64,000 nt of DNA. Origin: Strongylocentrotus droebachiensis (taxonomy: Eukaryota > Echinodermata > Echinoidea > Camarodonta > Strongylocentrotidae). Each line of letters starts with the position of its first letter. Within the stretch, counting starts at the first letter, position 1. Below the pieces are notes generated by a model. It saw nothing but the letters and a program-made list of their open reading frames with translations. It did not search any database and was not told the DNA's origin. The DNA lies in assembly GCA_035222895.1 (NCBI GenBank), contig JAVYIG010000413.1, positions 219,501 through 283,500 of the forward strand, written 5' to 3'. The translations under genes and the position numbers were made by a program. Of this stretch, positions 25,261 through 37,900 are shown one piece after another.

Positions 25261-25364
25261 AGTCCTGGAAAGGACTGTCAGTAATCTTTCTTTCTTGAGT
25301 GTGTGTGTAGTCCTGAAAAGGACTGTTGGTAATCTTTCTTGAGCTTATAGTTCTAAAGAGAACT
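25261..25364 (-). other. Three tandem stem-loops resembling histone 3' processing signals (antisense to IDO)
   Basis: Three 16-nt perfect hairpins, each with a 6-bp stem and 4-nt loop: 25261-25276, 25309-25324 and 25349-25364. On the minus strand the middle one reads CCAACAGTCCTTTTCAGGAC with loop TTTC, the histone stem-loop geometry. After hairpin 3 and after hairpin 2 on that strand comes CAAGAAAGA, the sea urchin histone downstream element. The third stem has paired C-to-T and G-to-A changes relative to the others, keeping the pairing. No histone gene is visible upstream on that strand. On the plus strand the hairpins lie in the probable IDO 3' UTR, two with GNRA loops. Confidence 0.5.
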
Positions 25365-25734
25365 ATGTGTGTAGGTGGTTTTACTTACTGAATTGTTCTG
25401 TTTATTGCCTGTTTTAATAACAGAGAAGACACCGGAATTTTTAATCTGCATTAATTCATTGACTGTTTTCATTCATACTGTTATGTGCAGCGTTTTGTAC
25501 TTGTATGTATTTTGTACTTGTCTGCATTTTGTACTTGTCTTTCTGCCTGTTTAACAGAGAAGACACTGACATTCTGAATGTGCAATGTATGTATTCACTC
25601 ATACTATTGTGTGCTATATTTTGTACTTGTCTTTCAACAATGTTATCTAAATGTTGATATTTTCAACAATTAACGAAGTACAATTCATTGTGGTGTTGAG
25701 AATCAATGATATCAGTGATATGGAAAAACTACAT

Positions 25735-25740
25735 AATAAA
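25735..25740 (+). terminator. Candidate IDO polyadenylation signal
   Basis: AATAAA 514 bp after the IDO stop codon, the first canonical hexamer I notice downstream. Actual cleavage site not determinable. Confidence 0.35.
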
Positions 25741-26057
25741 ATTTGTGGGTGAAAATTGATTGTATTAGGCTTTATATTAGTGAAATCTACCGGGGGTAAC
25801 TTCCAATCAAATCTTGAAACCAGAGCGCACCCCAATAATGAAATATGGCACCCCCTCCCCATAACAAATGATCTAAATTTGTTGGCAAAATAAGCTAAGC
25901 GGCAAACGTGGGCCCATACTAAAAAGACGGCCTTGAGCACATGTACATCATCTGCACCAATCATTTTCTGAAAAGCACCCTAAATGAGGATCAAAGTATA
26001 GTTTTGATACCCTATACAGGGGAACCTGTCTAACACTTCCGATCTTTAGACCCTTGA

Positions 26058-26488
26058 AGATTCTGTGTCCCATTTTCCAGCCAAAAAAATGAAAGGGTTT
26101 AATTTCAACGGCATTTGAAAGACAATACTAATTTAGAACTTCCCCAAAACAAAAGGGCTTGAAAATGGCTTTTAGTGGGAAAATTACAGCCATTAGTTCT
26201 CGAATCGACTTAAGTGATTGCAATCACCTGAGTAATAGTCTGATTTTCAGCCCCTTTTACTGAATGGTCGTACATTTTGTGCTGCACAAAGATTCAATCA
26301 GTTTGATTTAGGCCATTACAAGTAGTGGGTTATTTATGTAGAAGGTAAACAGGTTTCCTTGCATAATTTGAATACTAGGACACTGCTAATATTTAAATTT
26401 CACACATAGGACATACGTGACATATTCATAATAGATCCTGCAAAGTTCTACAGAATTTGATGTTGGCTGCAAAAGGCACATAGTATCT
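26058..26488. mobile_element. piggyBac-like MITE, family A copy 2
   Basis: Ends AGATTCTGTGTCCC and GGCACATAGTATCT are degenerate versions of the family A inverted repeat, flanked by TTGA on the left and TTAA on the right. Shares internal blocks with 12503-13035. 431 bp, internally deleted. Confidence 0.7.
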
Positions 26489-26494
26489 TTAACA

Positions 26495-28870
26495 GGACTG
26501 CTTCTTCTTAGACTTTTGTAGCCCAAAAGGAAAAGTCAAAGAAAGAAAACCTGATTAAGAAACAACAACAGAATGATATTTTCATTCAAGGTAAAGAATA
26601 GAAACTCTTTCTTTTAAAATCCTATCAAACACTCTATTCACGAATTGGGCTATCAAATGTCCTACCCTTTCCCTGTATCTTCTTATCACAGGTGAATTTG
26701 ATGCCCTTTTCCACGCATTTTCCTGTTTTTATACCATTAATGTGATATGCGCCTGGTTCAGAAAAGCACTCATTTGTTTTTATGCTTTTTCATGTACGCT
26801 GATGATGTACAGGCCTTAATGAGTCGTACCTGAGCTGCTGATAAATTTGTTGCCATTTGACACAGGGTTTAGATTTAGTGTGTGCTTTCGAGTGATAAAT
26901 GATTTGTTATTGGCATAGAGTGAATTTTTAAGAAAAGCTGCATGGATGTCTTTCAATGAAAGAAGTTGTGAATGTTTTGCACAAATCATATTTCTGCTGA
27001 AGTTGGACTCCAAAACCCATCTATGTTTTAAAAGGATGTTTTAAATGTAAATAGACTTACTTAAAATGCACAACATTTTGTTCTTAAAATCTGTTATAAT
27101 TTGAAATTGATATAACTGCAATAAGATATTTGCTTTTTATTTTTGTGGATTATATATATATATTTATGTAATCGTTATAGAAATGCCCTCTTTGCATACA
27201 AATTTGTTGTATTTCATTTTTGGCAAATTTGGAGGAAAGAGAAATTAATGTAATTCATTAGATTTTCTATATGGTTATGAATTTGTTATACAGTGTTAAC
27301 ATAAATGTCCAAATCTAATGAACATTAAGAGTTAGAATTAGTGATGTATCAAATTTGATTATATTATATTTCAGACAATTATTTTTAACAACAGTACTTA
27401 ATTATTTATTATGTATATTCAAGGAATTCAAGGGTTATCCATATTTTTGTTATTGACTTCATTAAAAAATCAGATGTTATATCTCTCAGATGCCAAGTGG
27501 CCATTATAGCTTTGGGAGCTCATCATATTATATAAGTAAAACATAAATATGCACTAATTTACATTTTCCAAGGGGTAGTTTGACTATGCATTCTTTTTAT
27601 GATTTCATCAAATTATATTGTTCATATATACAGAGGCTTTGTTATTAGTCACTATTGAATAGTTACAAGGATTAGTATAATTGCATATCATCTGTTAAGA
27701 ATGAGGATTGAAATCATTGATGTGGTGACATAGAAAATTGGAACTTTCTGTGTTCAGTCTCTAAAACTCCTGCAATAGAAGCAAGCTCTACTTTTATTTG
27801 TATAGCATGATCATCATCTTTAACCTCTATCATGTATTGGTCTAATTAGGAGACTTCGAATGAGAAGGGCCCCTAAGTCAAGTTTTGCACTCCAAGATAA
27901 TCCTGTTTAAAGTTTTGAAGCCTTTTAAAAGCTTATTACCAAGTTTTCTTGGAGGTTTTCAGACTTTTCCAGGACATTGCAAATAGAATAGTTAGTTTTC
28001 TACAGAAGACTGAAAGACTGGCTAAATTCAACTATTCAGTTTGTATTTATAGCTGCAATTCCACTAAGTTTAAATAAAGCACCTTGTCAAGCTGCTTTTC
28101 TATTTTTATTTTTATAGGCCATGTTTTGGCAGTGATTATTTCACTTTATATTGGAAAGTCACATCAGCCGGTTGTGCTTCTTCACAAAGGGATTTTTTTT
28201 TTCAACAAATAATAAAGGAATTTCTTACAAATGATATATATCTATATGGAAGGCATATACATAAATAATAATTAAAACAATTGAAATAAACATCTTTGAG
28301 AGTTCTCTTCTTATATATATATATATTTGTGCATATAATCTATGTTTTTTTAAATTTATGCACGGACTAGCAGAAGAGTAGCCATTGGCTAAAGCAAGTG
28401 TCTGAAAGAAGAATAAAATTATATGAATTGAAATGATCCCCGGGAAGTTGCCATATAGGACACCCCAGAAATGCCTGATCTTGACAATATATGGCCCTTA
28501 GAGTGAACTTTAAAGCTGAGCTCCTAAAATTGTATCGATTGAATAGCATCACAGTCGGATTTCCTGTCTTTTTTAGGACAATAAACATGCACTGAAGAAT
28601 GAGATAGAAACAGAGAAGGGGGAGAGACACAAAGAGAAAGAGAGATAGAGAGAGAGAGAGGTGGAGATCAATGAAAAGGAAAGCTTGAGAACTGATTGAT
28701 AGAAAATGAAAAAATGTCTTCCACTGTCTAGCAGGATTTACAAAAAAGAAAAACCTGTATGACAAAATAGAAAAAAATTAACATTTTACTGCAACCAGAT
28801 GAGCAAAGTAAGGGTATTGAAACGGCTAAACAGAGAATTAATTATTTTTGGTCAATATCAATATAACCTG
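26495..28870. other. Gene-free AT-rich intergenic stretch
   Basis: No convincing exon, RNA gene or transposon boundary seen on either strand; only short AT microsatellites (27150-27165, 28314-28326) and a GA patch near 28610-28665. Confidence 0.6.
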
Positions 28871-28879
28871 TTTTTAAGA

Positions 28880-29760
28880 ATTGGTCTCTCTTTCAGCAAT
28901 TACATAATATTCCTTTATTTTACCCCACATTCTCCATTATATTTCTATTTATTTTCCTTCAATATATTTGTTTGCTTTTCATTTTCTTCAATTTACCAAG
29001 TATTTTAAAATCTTTTTATCTTTCACAATTTCCTTTTTTATTTTTTTATTGTGATTGTGGTGGTAGAAGTGGTAATGAAGTTGGTATTGATGACGATGAT
29101 TGCAGCGGTGATGATGGAATGGGTGGTAGTGATGATGGTGACTCGGATGGTACTGATCATAGTGAAAGATAATGATGATGATGATCACGCTGATTGTCGC
29201 GGTGATGACGATGGTGACCGTGATGATGATAATGATTAAGATGACTGTGAAAGGGGAAGCAGTAATGATATATCTTTTTAATGGGACGTCAAGCATTTAC
29301 GTCCGAAATTGGAAGATGGTCCGTTTGGAAAGACCCACACCCCGGCTTGCCACCGGTTCCGTATCTGCGTTAGAGTTGCACAGAGTAGATTACAGAATCA
29401 TTCAGGTGACATTGATAATGACAGAGTAGAATGAGCTTGCAGTAATTAATTAGTGTTGAATACAGTAAATGTAAACAAAGAGTATAGATATGAAATAGAC
29501 ATACATAATGGTAGCATGTTCAACTATTCTGTGTATTCATGGTATTGATAAATTACTTCTCAAAACCCCTTTTTTTTCATACATGATACAGTATCAACAC
29601 GTACCGCCCAATTAGCTCACTTTATTAAAAATCTTATGACATACTTATTTATTTGATATGTAAATTACATAAAGTGAAGCACGGTTTCCATCATGAAACG
29701 AAAACATTATTTTCGTGATTCAAATTATCATTGATTACTCGTTTGGATAAAAACGATTCT
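28880..29760 (-). repeat. Diverged copies of protease-upstream DNA (partly inverted)
   Basis: On the minus strand, 29,700 down to 29,050 matches 33,060-33,850 on the plus strand. Landmarks are AAACCGTGCTTCACTTTATG, GATACTGTATCATGTATGA, and a GAT/ATC-rich segment. The part at 28,880-29,100 (TTTTACCCCACATTCT and onward) also resembles 31,815-32,000 in the same direction. No protease exon is retained. The trinucleotide GAT repeat here is 29,050-29,240. Confidence 0.7.
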
Positions 29761-30119
29761 TTAGTAGTAGTAGTAGTAGTAGTAGCTCTATACAGAGCAA
29801 ATTTATTTTCATTTCTTTTCACATAATATAAACAATAACAAACAATAATAAACGTAATGATATAACAAAAATGAGCATTGAAATATCTTTGACATTGTTT
29901 TTAAGTCATTGTAATGCAAAATGATTTAATTACAAGAAATAGGAAGCATTGAATCTCGCTTTGATATCAACGATATGGAACAAGATTAACGAACTTTAAG
30001 AAAGAATGTGCGTAAGGTATCACCTGACACTAACAGGGCGTTATATATATTACAATCAGCATAATGACAAAAAGCTAGATCCGCCCCTGGTTATTAACTT
30101 GTAACGCACAATCGTATCC

Positions 30120-30594
30120 GGACACCTACCCCATGGACAACCATCCCGGATATTAACCACCCCTAGGGTATCCACCCTCTAGGACAACTACTCCCAGACA
30201 TCTACCCCAAGGACCAGCACCCTTTAGGACAAGTACCCCCAGACTACTACTCTCTAGGGCAACCGCCCTATAGGACATCTCCTTGACATCTAACACGTAT
30301 GGTAACTACCACCAAACCATCCTCGGACAATAGCCACTTAGGGTAATAAATTATCAATCGGGGGTAGTTGTCCGAGAGGGTGGTTGTCCTAGGGGGTGGT
30401 AGCTGTCTGGGGGTATAGTTGCCATGGGGGTAGTTGTCCTAGGGGTAGTTGTCCAAGGGGTAGTTAGATAGGGGGTAATTGTCCCGGGGGTATTCGTCCT
30501 AGAGGGTGATTGCCCTATGGGGTAGTTGTCTTAGGGGGTAGTTATCCTAGAGGGTGGTTATCCTAGGGAGTGGTTGTCCAGGAGGTAGGTGTCC
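30120..30594. repeat. GGGGGTAGTTGTCC minisatellite, copy 3, arranged as a palindrome
   Basis: The left half (30120-30340) carries the units as GGACAACTACCCCC, the right half (30358-30594) as GGGGGTAGTTGTCC. It begins GGACACCTACCCC and ends GGAGGTAGGTGTCC, so the whole array is one inverted repeat with terminal motifs shared with copies 1 and 2. Confidence 0.8.
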
Positions 30595-30612
30595 TCGAAC
30601 CATAATGTAAGT

Positions 30613-30879
30613 AGTTCGAACAGGCGCGTACGCAGGGGGGAGGGGGGGGGGTTAAACCCCCTCAATTTTGTTTTAGTTGTTTATTTAAAAAAAATGTGCT
30701 AAAGGAGAAAAAGGAGGAAAAAAAGTGTACCCCCCCCCCCCCTGGCCACTAAATGAAATATCTGACGAAGTAATTTTCGAATTCCCCCCCCCTCCACCGC
30801 TTATTAAGCGGCTTGCGATTTTCAAATTTTAAAACACCCCCCCCCTTGAAAAAATCCTGCGTACGCCACTGAGTCCGAA
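30613..30879. mobile_element. hAT-like MITE with 8-bp target duplication
   Basis: The element at 30621-30871 starts CAGGCGCGTACGCAGG and ends CCTGCGTACGCCACTG, bounded by AGTTCGAA (30613-30620) and AGTCCGAA (30872-30879), an 8-bp duplication with one change as expected for hAT. The interior is long G and C runs. It abuts the palindromic minisatellite 30120-30594. Confidence 0.7.
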
Positions 30880-31019
30880 TATGATTCAGCATAAAATCTC
30901 CTCCGTCGTGTATTGGGAAAACATAGCCCTACGTGCATAGTGATATCCTCATTCTTTCTCTTTTTCTTTTGCAAAAAATTTCGTTTCAAAACCTCAAAAG
31001 CATTCTGCACCATGACAAA

Positions 31020-31340
31020 CTATCTATGGTAGTTTCTCTTTCGCTCTCTTTCTTCCTCTCTGTCTCTCTGTCTCTATCTCTATCTCTACCACTATCTCTC
31101 TCTCACTCACTCCTTCGTTGTTTTTGTCCTAAAATGATAGTAAGTTAATTGTTTGGGTGGAGCATTAATGTGGATGGGTGGGAGAAAGAGGGGGAATAAA
31201 ATATAAATAGAAGAGAGAGAGAGAGAGAGATCTAAAGAAAGAAAAAAAGGGGAGAGAGGGGGAAGCATGGGAAGAGAGAGGAGAGGAGGTTGCATCGAGA
31301 GAGAAAAAAAAACAGGACAGAGATGGAGGGAATGAAAGGA
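31020..31340. repeat. (TC)n and (GA)n low-complexity tracts
   Basis: CT-rich 31035-31110 and GA-rich 31180-31345, roughly inverted to each other. No gene. Confidence 0.6.
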
Positions 31341-31429
31341 CGAGAGAGAAAATGAGAACTTTAGGCTATACCTGTTTTTACACGTTCTAACTCCGTGCTC
31401 AAATTACCTGAATGTGTCTAGTCACTCTA

Positions 31430-32200
31430 GGGCATTACAAACAAGATAATAATTTGTGCTGAGTACTGATAAGATGCTATGTCAGGTGTTACATTTCACA
31501 GGCCATATCTAAAGGTTCGTCGATCATGTTTCCATAGTTATAGTTTATATTGAAGCTTTAACTGCTTTAATTCTGTAAGGATTTTATAGAATCATTTAAA
31601 AAAAGAGTAATCAATGATGAATTCGAATCAAGATGTTCATCTTTAAATATAATTATCTCAAAATCCTGTCACCTTAGATCGAACGTTACGTGTGGAGTGA
31701 CATCCGGACGAATGTTCTTGGCATTTTACAGTGACGCAGTATATTATTTTTCTTGTTATTTCTCTATATTATGGACAAGTCCAATGTCGGCCTATTATTT
31801 TGATATCCCAGCTTTTTTACCCCACATTCTTCATAACATGTTTATCCCTTTTTCTTCAATATTCGTTTTTGTGTCATTTCCTTCAATTTCACAAGTATTT
31901 AAAACTGTTTTCATCTTTCACTTTTCACCCTTTGTTGTTGTTGTGACTGTGGTAGTAGCGGTGGCAATGAAGTTGATGTCAATTCAATTTTTTCAATTTC
32001 ATTTATTTCCACAGATTCATAAAAAACAGTATAAATTACAATCAAATATAAAGGCATTACACGACCTTTTGACCATGATGGCCATGATGATATTAATGAC
32101 GATGATTGTGGCGATGATGATGGTGATAATGGGGGTGGTGGTGGTGACGAGGATGGTAATGAAAATAGTGATAAGATGATAAGGTATCTGCGTTCCTATA
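31430..32200 (+). repeat. Diverged copy of protease promoter-intron DNA
   Basis: 31,680-31,790 (GTGACATCCGGACGA, TTCTTGGCATT, CTCTATATTATGGACAAGTC) matches 34,655-34,770, which is in the first intron of protease A. The preceding AAGATAATAATTTGTGCTG block matches 32,848-32,870 and 55,730. A GAT-rich repeat ends the copy near 32,080-32,180. No coding exon follows. Confidence 0.65.
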
Positions 32201-33059
32201 GCGAGTATTTTGTATATAGTAGATAGAAGAAGAGGGGAATACTATATTAATATATTGGATAACCAAAGTCCATTTGCCTCCAATGGGAATTTTTTTTCTA
32301 AGCAACAGTCAATTGTATTAGGTATACTGTTCGAGATGTACGAATTGAGATTTACCGGGGACATATTATGTCTGAGGGCAAAGTTGTCCAGTTTCAACCA
32401 GCTGCCCCCTCCCTCCCCCCTCCCATCTCATTCCCTCGTATTTTGGTGATTATATATAGGCTCAATTTACATGCAGATTTGGAATGAAAAGAGCTCTGCA
32501 TGTTCATGCAAAACATTTAATTGAACTAACCAGAAATATCTCTACATAGGATTGTAAACTTTTCAGGTTTTGATACTTCAATTTTCTTTCATCACCTGCT
32601 GTTGCAGAAGAAAGAGAGAAAAATAAAGAAAGAGAGAAAGAAGAAAGAAAGAGAGAAAAAAAGAAATGGCGACACCAAGCGATCCATATGGACGTAGGTA
32701 TGATGCTTTCAATACATGACGACATGATGACAATATTTGTTAGTATCTTATTTAAAAAAAGAAAACTATGGGCTATCCTCTAATTTGCACGTAGGCCTAC
32801 TATTTGCGTACCCCAACAACATAAACGTATAGTGCGTTACACCCAAGATAATAATTGTGCTGATTGTAATATACAAAACGCCCTGCATGTCAGGTGTTAC
32901 CTTTTGCATATTCTTTCTAAAAGTCCGTTGATCTTGTTCCATATGGTTGATATTAATGCCATATTAATTGATACACTTGTGTAAAGATTTTCTTTAACTT
33001 ACAGAAACATAACAAAAAGTTTTAAAAGAGTAATCAATTTAAATTTTGAATCAAGAAAA

Positions 33060-33900
33060 GAAATGTTTTGGATTCCGACTGATATAAACCGTGCTTCTCT
33101 TTATGTAATTCAGGTATCAGGTAATTAAGTTGGTCATAAATATTTTAATAAGGTAAGCTAATTGAATGATTATATGTTTGATTCCATAACGATGTGTATA
33201 AAGAATAAGTCAATAATATATAAACGTGTTGATACTGTATCATGTATGAACAAGAAAGGGGATTTTGAGAAATAGTTTGTCAACTATATACAATGCATTC
33301 ACATAATAGTTGGTTATGCTACCATTATGTCTACTTCATACATATATTTTGTTTACTTTTATCCCTAAAACAACATTTTACTATTAAATTGAGATGTAAT
33401 CCTCATTAAAAATTGTCAATCTTATTGGTGTTCAGCTATTATAAACACAACTTCGACTCTGCATTGTCATAGCCCTAATATCACTTGACTATTCTGTAAT
33501 CTACTCTGTACAAATACTCCTATAGGAATGAAGAGACGATAGACATGGCACCTTTGGTTTCAACAGGGAAATGGGGGAGGGGGACAAAACCGCCATCTTG
33601 AATACGATTTTGAATGTTAAATTTTGACAACCATTGAAAATACAATATTCCTCTTTTGTCATTACCATCAACATCATAATCACTATTATCACTCCCATCT
33701 TCGTCACCGTCGTCACCGCCACCACCACCACCACCATGCATCGCCATTACTTCAAGCACCACAACCACCTCCAACACCACCACCATAATAACCATCATCT
33801 GATCACCATCTGATCATCACCATCATCATCATCATCATCATCATCACAAATCACATCTACTACCGATTCGATGCAGCACTTTCGACGTGGCACGTGGCAA
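33060..33900 (+). repeat. Protease-upstream repeat unit with ATC-rich segment
   Basis: Plus-strand partner of the inverted copy at 29,050-29,700 and of 55,790-56,545. It includes CTATTCTGTAATCTACTCTG, a CAC/ATC trinucleotide stretch (33,655-33,850) and the CGATTCGATGCAGCACTTTC block that recurs at 56,860. Confidence 0.7.
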
Positions 33901-34225
33901 CACGGAGAAGAGAGCAAGAGGAATAGAATTTTTTTAGAGATATTCGTGAATGGTACGAGAAGGAAAGTTTGTTGTCCTCAATAGCTTTAGCGTGAGAAGT
34001 TGAGAAGATGTTATGAAGACAAACATATCAATCTTATAAAGCTAATAGCCAGCCACGAGACGATGTGCGACTTTATATTATTGTAACCGAAAATAACTCC
34101 ATGTCAATAACGGTCCTTTTTATTCAACTGTACATTATGGTGCAATATCAATCTAATTGATAAAAAAGTGTGCAAAGATGGACAGGTGTCGATGTCCCAT
34201 AGAGTTATGTCTATGGAGGCATCCT

Positions 34226-34287
34226 CTATAAGTAGAGGACAATTCTAGCGGATCTAATCAAGTTCGTCACATCTCTCCAGAAGTAAG
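34226..34287 (+). promoter_or_regulatory. TATA box and non-coding first exon of protease A
   Basis: CTATAAGTAG at 34226-34235 is followed ~30 bp later by a segment ending at donor GTAAGAG (34288). The acceptor TAATCTAG at 34973-34980 precedes ACAAACCACTAAACCAAG and the ATG. The same arrangement is kept in protease B (57503-57563; acceptor at 58178-58179), which supports a spliced 5' UTR. The start site near 34257 is inferred. Confidence 0.6.
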
Positions 34288-34998
34288 GTAAGAGCTGGCA
34301 AGACATTAGAAGGAGCACCGCACACCTTCACAATCCTACTCGACAGAATTTTCCTGATTGAAGTTCCGAAATGTCTAGGCGATAGTGAAATCGAAATAGC
34401 ATTGTAAATAGTATTGTAGGCCTTTCAGTCAGAGTTTAAAAAAATACAAATTGGCTCAAGAATGGCAACTGTCTCGAGTCAGATCCAAATGAGCACGTCC
34501 TCAAATTGGAAACCTGACTTACATCATTTTGAAATATTGATTTCACTATTCAAATGACTTTCCAGAACTACAACCAAGCGAATTTCAAATTTTCATGTCT
34601 CAACATAATTATCTCAAGTTTTCTCAAATCCAGTCGCCATGGATCGTACGGTGTGAGGTGACATCCGGACGATTGTTCTTGGCATTGTGCGGTGAGGTAG
34701 TATATTCTTTCCTCGCAAATATTTCTTGTTTAGCCTATTTCTCTATATTATGGACAAGTCCAATGTCCTCGTATTTGGTCATTTGTTCTCCTATATCTTA
34801 CCGAGTATTCCGGAATATAGAACATAAATTAACTTCAAAAAATTTAATTGATCTTGATGTTTAGTCTGATCCAAATTTGTGTCAGGCTAGCAACATTATT
34901 CGTCGAATGTTCATTTCAATCTCGTATTTATAAACTTCATCTTTCTTGTATTTTGTTGTGTTGAAATTAAATTAATCTAGACAAACCACTAAACCAAG

Positions 34999-37900
34999 AT
35001 GCAAGCTCTCCTTGTTCTCCTCTTCGCTGCCGTGGCTCAGAGCAGCATTGCGCCTTTCTACCGAGTTGAGCCCAACATTCCTGGCCAGTACATCGTTGTC
35101 CTTGAGGTATTTTTGTCAGATTCATACAAGGGTTAGGTTATTGACGATAGTACAATTTAGGGTTTCTTGCAATATTCATAGATAAAGAGATTTTAGGCTT
35201 CAAAATAATACAGCTCAGAAATAATGGACCTGGCCTTCCCACTGCACAAATAGAGTACCTATTAAAGTGCTAACGTCATAGTCGCTCGTCATCCATGTTA
35301 CTGGTTCTAAACAATCAGAGTCTGCGCATGAAGTCCACCGCGAAATCATTCAAGAAACGGGCTGGAGAAGGGCAAATTCAGTGTTTGGGGCTAGTGTGAT
35401 TACCATGCCATTTTTTAGCACAAAAATTAATTGAAACCAGCAACATTGACAACTTAGCCAGAATAAAGTCAGACTTCGGTACTGTATTTTTTGCTGACGT
35501 ATAATAGACATCTTTACCAATGTATTTCAATTCCTGCATGTTTCTCTCCTGATACCCTGGTTATCAACCATTTAATGCACCTACTATGGATTATGTCTAT
35601 ATAGATGGAATCCACTTTGAATACATTGGTTACTAATATGTCGGGCAAGCCTTTAACAAGGTTTTTTAGTTGTCGAGAGAAACTTTTGCTCAAATCTTAT
35701 TCACAAAATCAGTAAACAGTTTTATTTGCAAAGCTAACTTTCATAGCAGACATAGGGTCGCTTTGTTCGTAATTATTATTACTGATATAATTTTGTTTGC
35801 AGGATGGCATCGATGCCGGTAGATTCGCTGCCTCCATGCAGGGAGGGATCGTCCGCAAGACCCTCAGCGGCCTCATCAATGGACTCGTTCTCACCCTCGA
35901 TGGCGATTTGCTTGAACAGGTGAGCACAACAATATACTAGAAATTTTGTATGACCATCTTGATGATATGAATGATAGTTCACCTATGTGTACGCGTGAAT
36001 GTGTGTGTGTTCGTGTGTGTGTGCGTGCGCGCACGCGTGTGCGTACGTGTGTGTATTGATATAAACATTTACAGTCAAATCTGCCTGAGTGCATGGCAAC
36101 CTCTCAATAGTAAAGAAATCGATCAAATAAGAATCTCAACTATCCTTTATTTTATGATGATGGCCAAAAATGAAAGAGAATCACGTGACAACGATCCTCA
36201 CATTCTGTGTTAAAGTTTATGTTTCCCTCAGGACACATTCGGTCATGTCCGCGTATGATACTAACGCTTTCAACCATGTTCATTGTGTCACCCAAATTAA
36301 GCACTAATGGATTTTGACATGCCATTTTCACAACCATATTGCTTGGTGAACCGTGCACGGGCTAATGCCATCAATGTATCATTTTAAAGCATATTGCTTT
36401 GTATATAAATACCTTTTGAAATGTGCTAACAGTCTAATGACATTTACAATCCGAACACGATTCCTATAGGCAACAGGTGGTTTCTTTAAAGTTCTTGAGA
36501 TCCGTTTTCTTCTTCATATATCAGCTAAATCCCGGGCTCAGTTTTGACAAATTGATACTATCATCGTTGTTGTTTTATCAAATTTTGAATTCACAACGTA
36601 GTATATAATTTTATTCAATGCTCACAATTCATGAAAATCATTTAGGTTAAAACTTTGGCTCCAATCCGGTCAGCTTTAACAAATGTATGAAAATGTAAGC
36701 TTTCATTAATTAAATTTCCTATCCGTCCTTTACTTAACTCCACATGATTGTTATAATCTATCATAGTCATTAATTTCCAACAAATTATCTCCTCATGTTA
36801 TAAATTTACTTTGTTCCCTTGATTAATGAGATGTATTCATAAATATATACCTATTTATGATGCGTGTTTATATCTTGTTGAAGATGTTACACTTTCCAGG
36901 ATCCGACTAATTACAAGTAAGTATTTATTTGTGATGTAATCACGCCTTGTGTTTTACTTTTTTCACTGAAAATGATTTGGGTCTATAGGTACGTGGTCTG
37001 ACTGGCATCCGTTACGTTGAGGAAGATGGCCTCGCTACTGTACTTGGTAGCCGAGACGCTGCTAGTTACTATGGGCTTGACCGTATCGATCAGCGTAATC
37101 TACCTCTTGATGGCTCAATCAACTTCAGCGGTAAGCAGAATCAATTGGGGTCATCCGAAAACATTGTCAGCCCATGATACCGACCGAAGAGAAACAGAAA
37201 GTTTTTGTTCTCTTCCAAAAGATGTCGGTCTCACGGGCTGTTGGTCTCGTGGGCTGCCGGTCATGTTGGCTGTGGGCTGTGACCGGTCCACGAGATGAGC
37301 CATATAGATTACCGAAGTGCTAACCTCATATTTGCTCGTCGCCCAGGCTACTGGTTCCAAACAACAGAACCTGTACATAAGGGTCACCGCGAATTCATCA
37401 TTTAAAGGGATAGTTGTGTTATGGTATGGAGAGAACAGTATTGGTCAAAATAAGTTTTAGTAACAAAAGCCTGAGCCATTACATTACAAACTAATACCGT
37501 AGTTATAACTGCCAGTTAGCCAGACCACGATCAAGTTGTGCCACATCGCCTCCTTTTAATAACTTATATAGTTCAATAAAGCGATTGGAGGCTTCCTTGA
37601 CAGTGCGACACTTTGTTTGTTTCTTATTCCTCGGATCTATATTCATATTGCTGACCCGTTTGGTCAAACAAATAATTCACGATTTGAAACTCGTGCACTA
37701 GTGATGTGCAGTGACTCGGTTAAGTCACAATGAACCAGTAATAAACTCGACAAACCTTGTTAATCATCCGATTGTGACTTAACCTTCTTGCAGTGGATAT
37801 TTAGTGATGTACTCTCAAACAGCTCTTTATCCGCTAGCCCTTGAGATTAAAAAAATTAAGGTTATTGATACACTTAGTTTAAGTCGGGCCAATGGGAATT

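Noticed and set aside
28799..29296. Open frames over the GAT/ATC trinucleotide stretches (Asp- or His/Ile-rich)
   Set aside because: Pure trinucleotide-repeat translations, similar in all copies of the upstream repeat.
30120..30594. CRISPR-like array
   Set aside because: Units are contiguous without unique spacers and occur in both directions; eukaryotic minisatellite.
34925..34934. TATTTATAAA 65 bp before the protease A ATG as the main TATA box (and 58129-58138 in B)
   Set aside because: A better TATA with a conserved donor and matching acceptor lies further upstream in both genes, which places this site inside the first intron. Not fully excluded as an alternative promoter.
37017..37298. 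93-residue frame starting inside protease A exon 3
   Set aside because: Wrong frame relative to the conserved propeptide/mature junction and runs into the intron.
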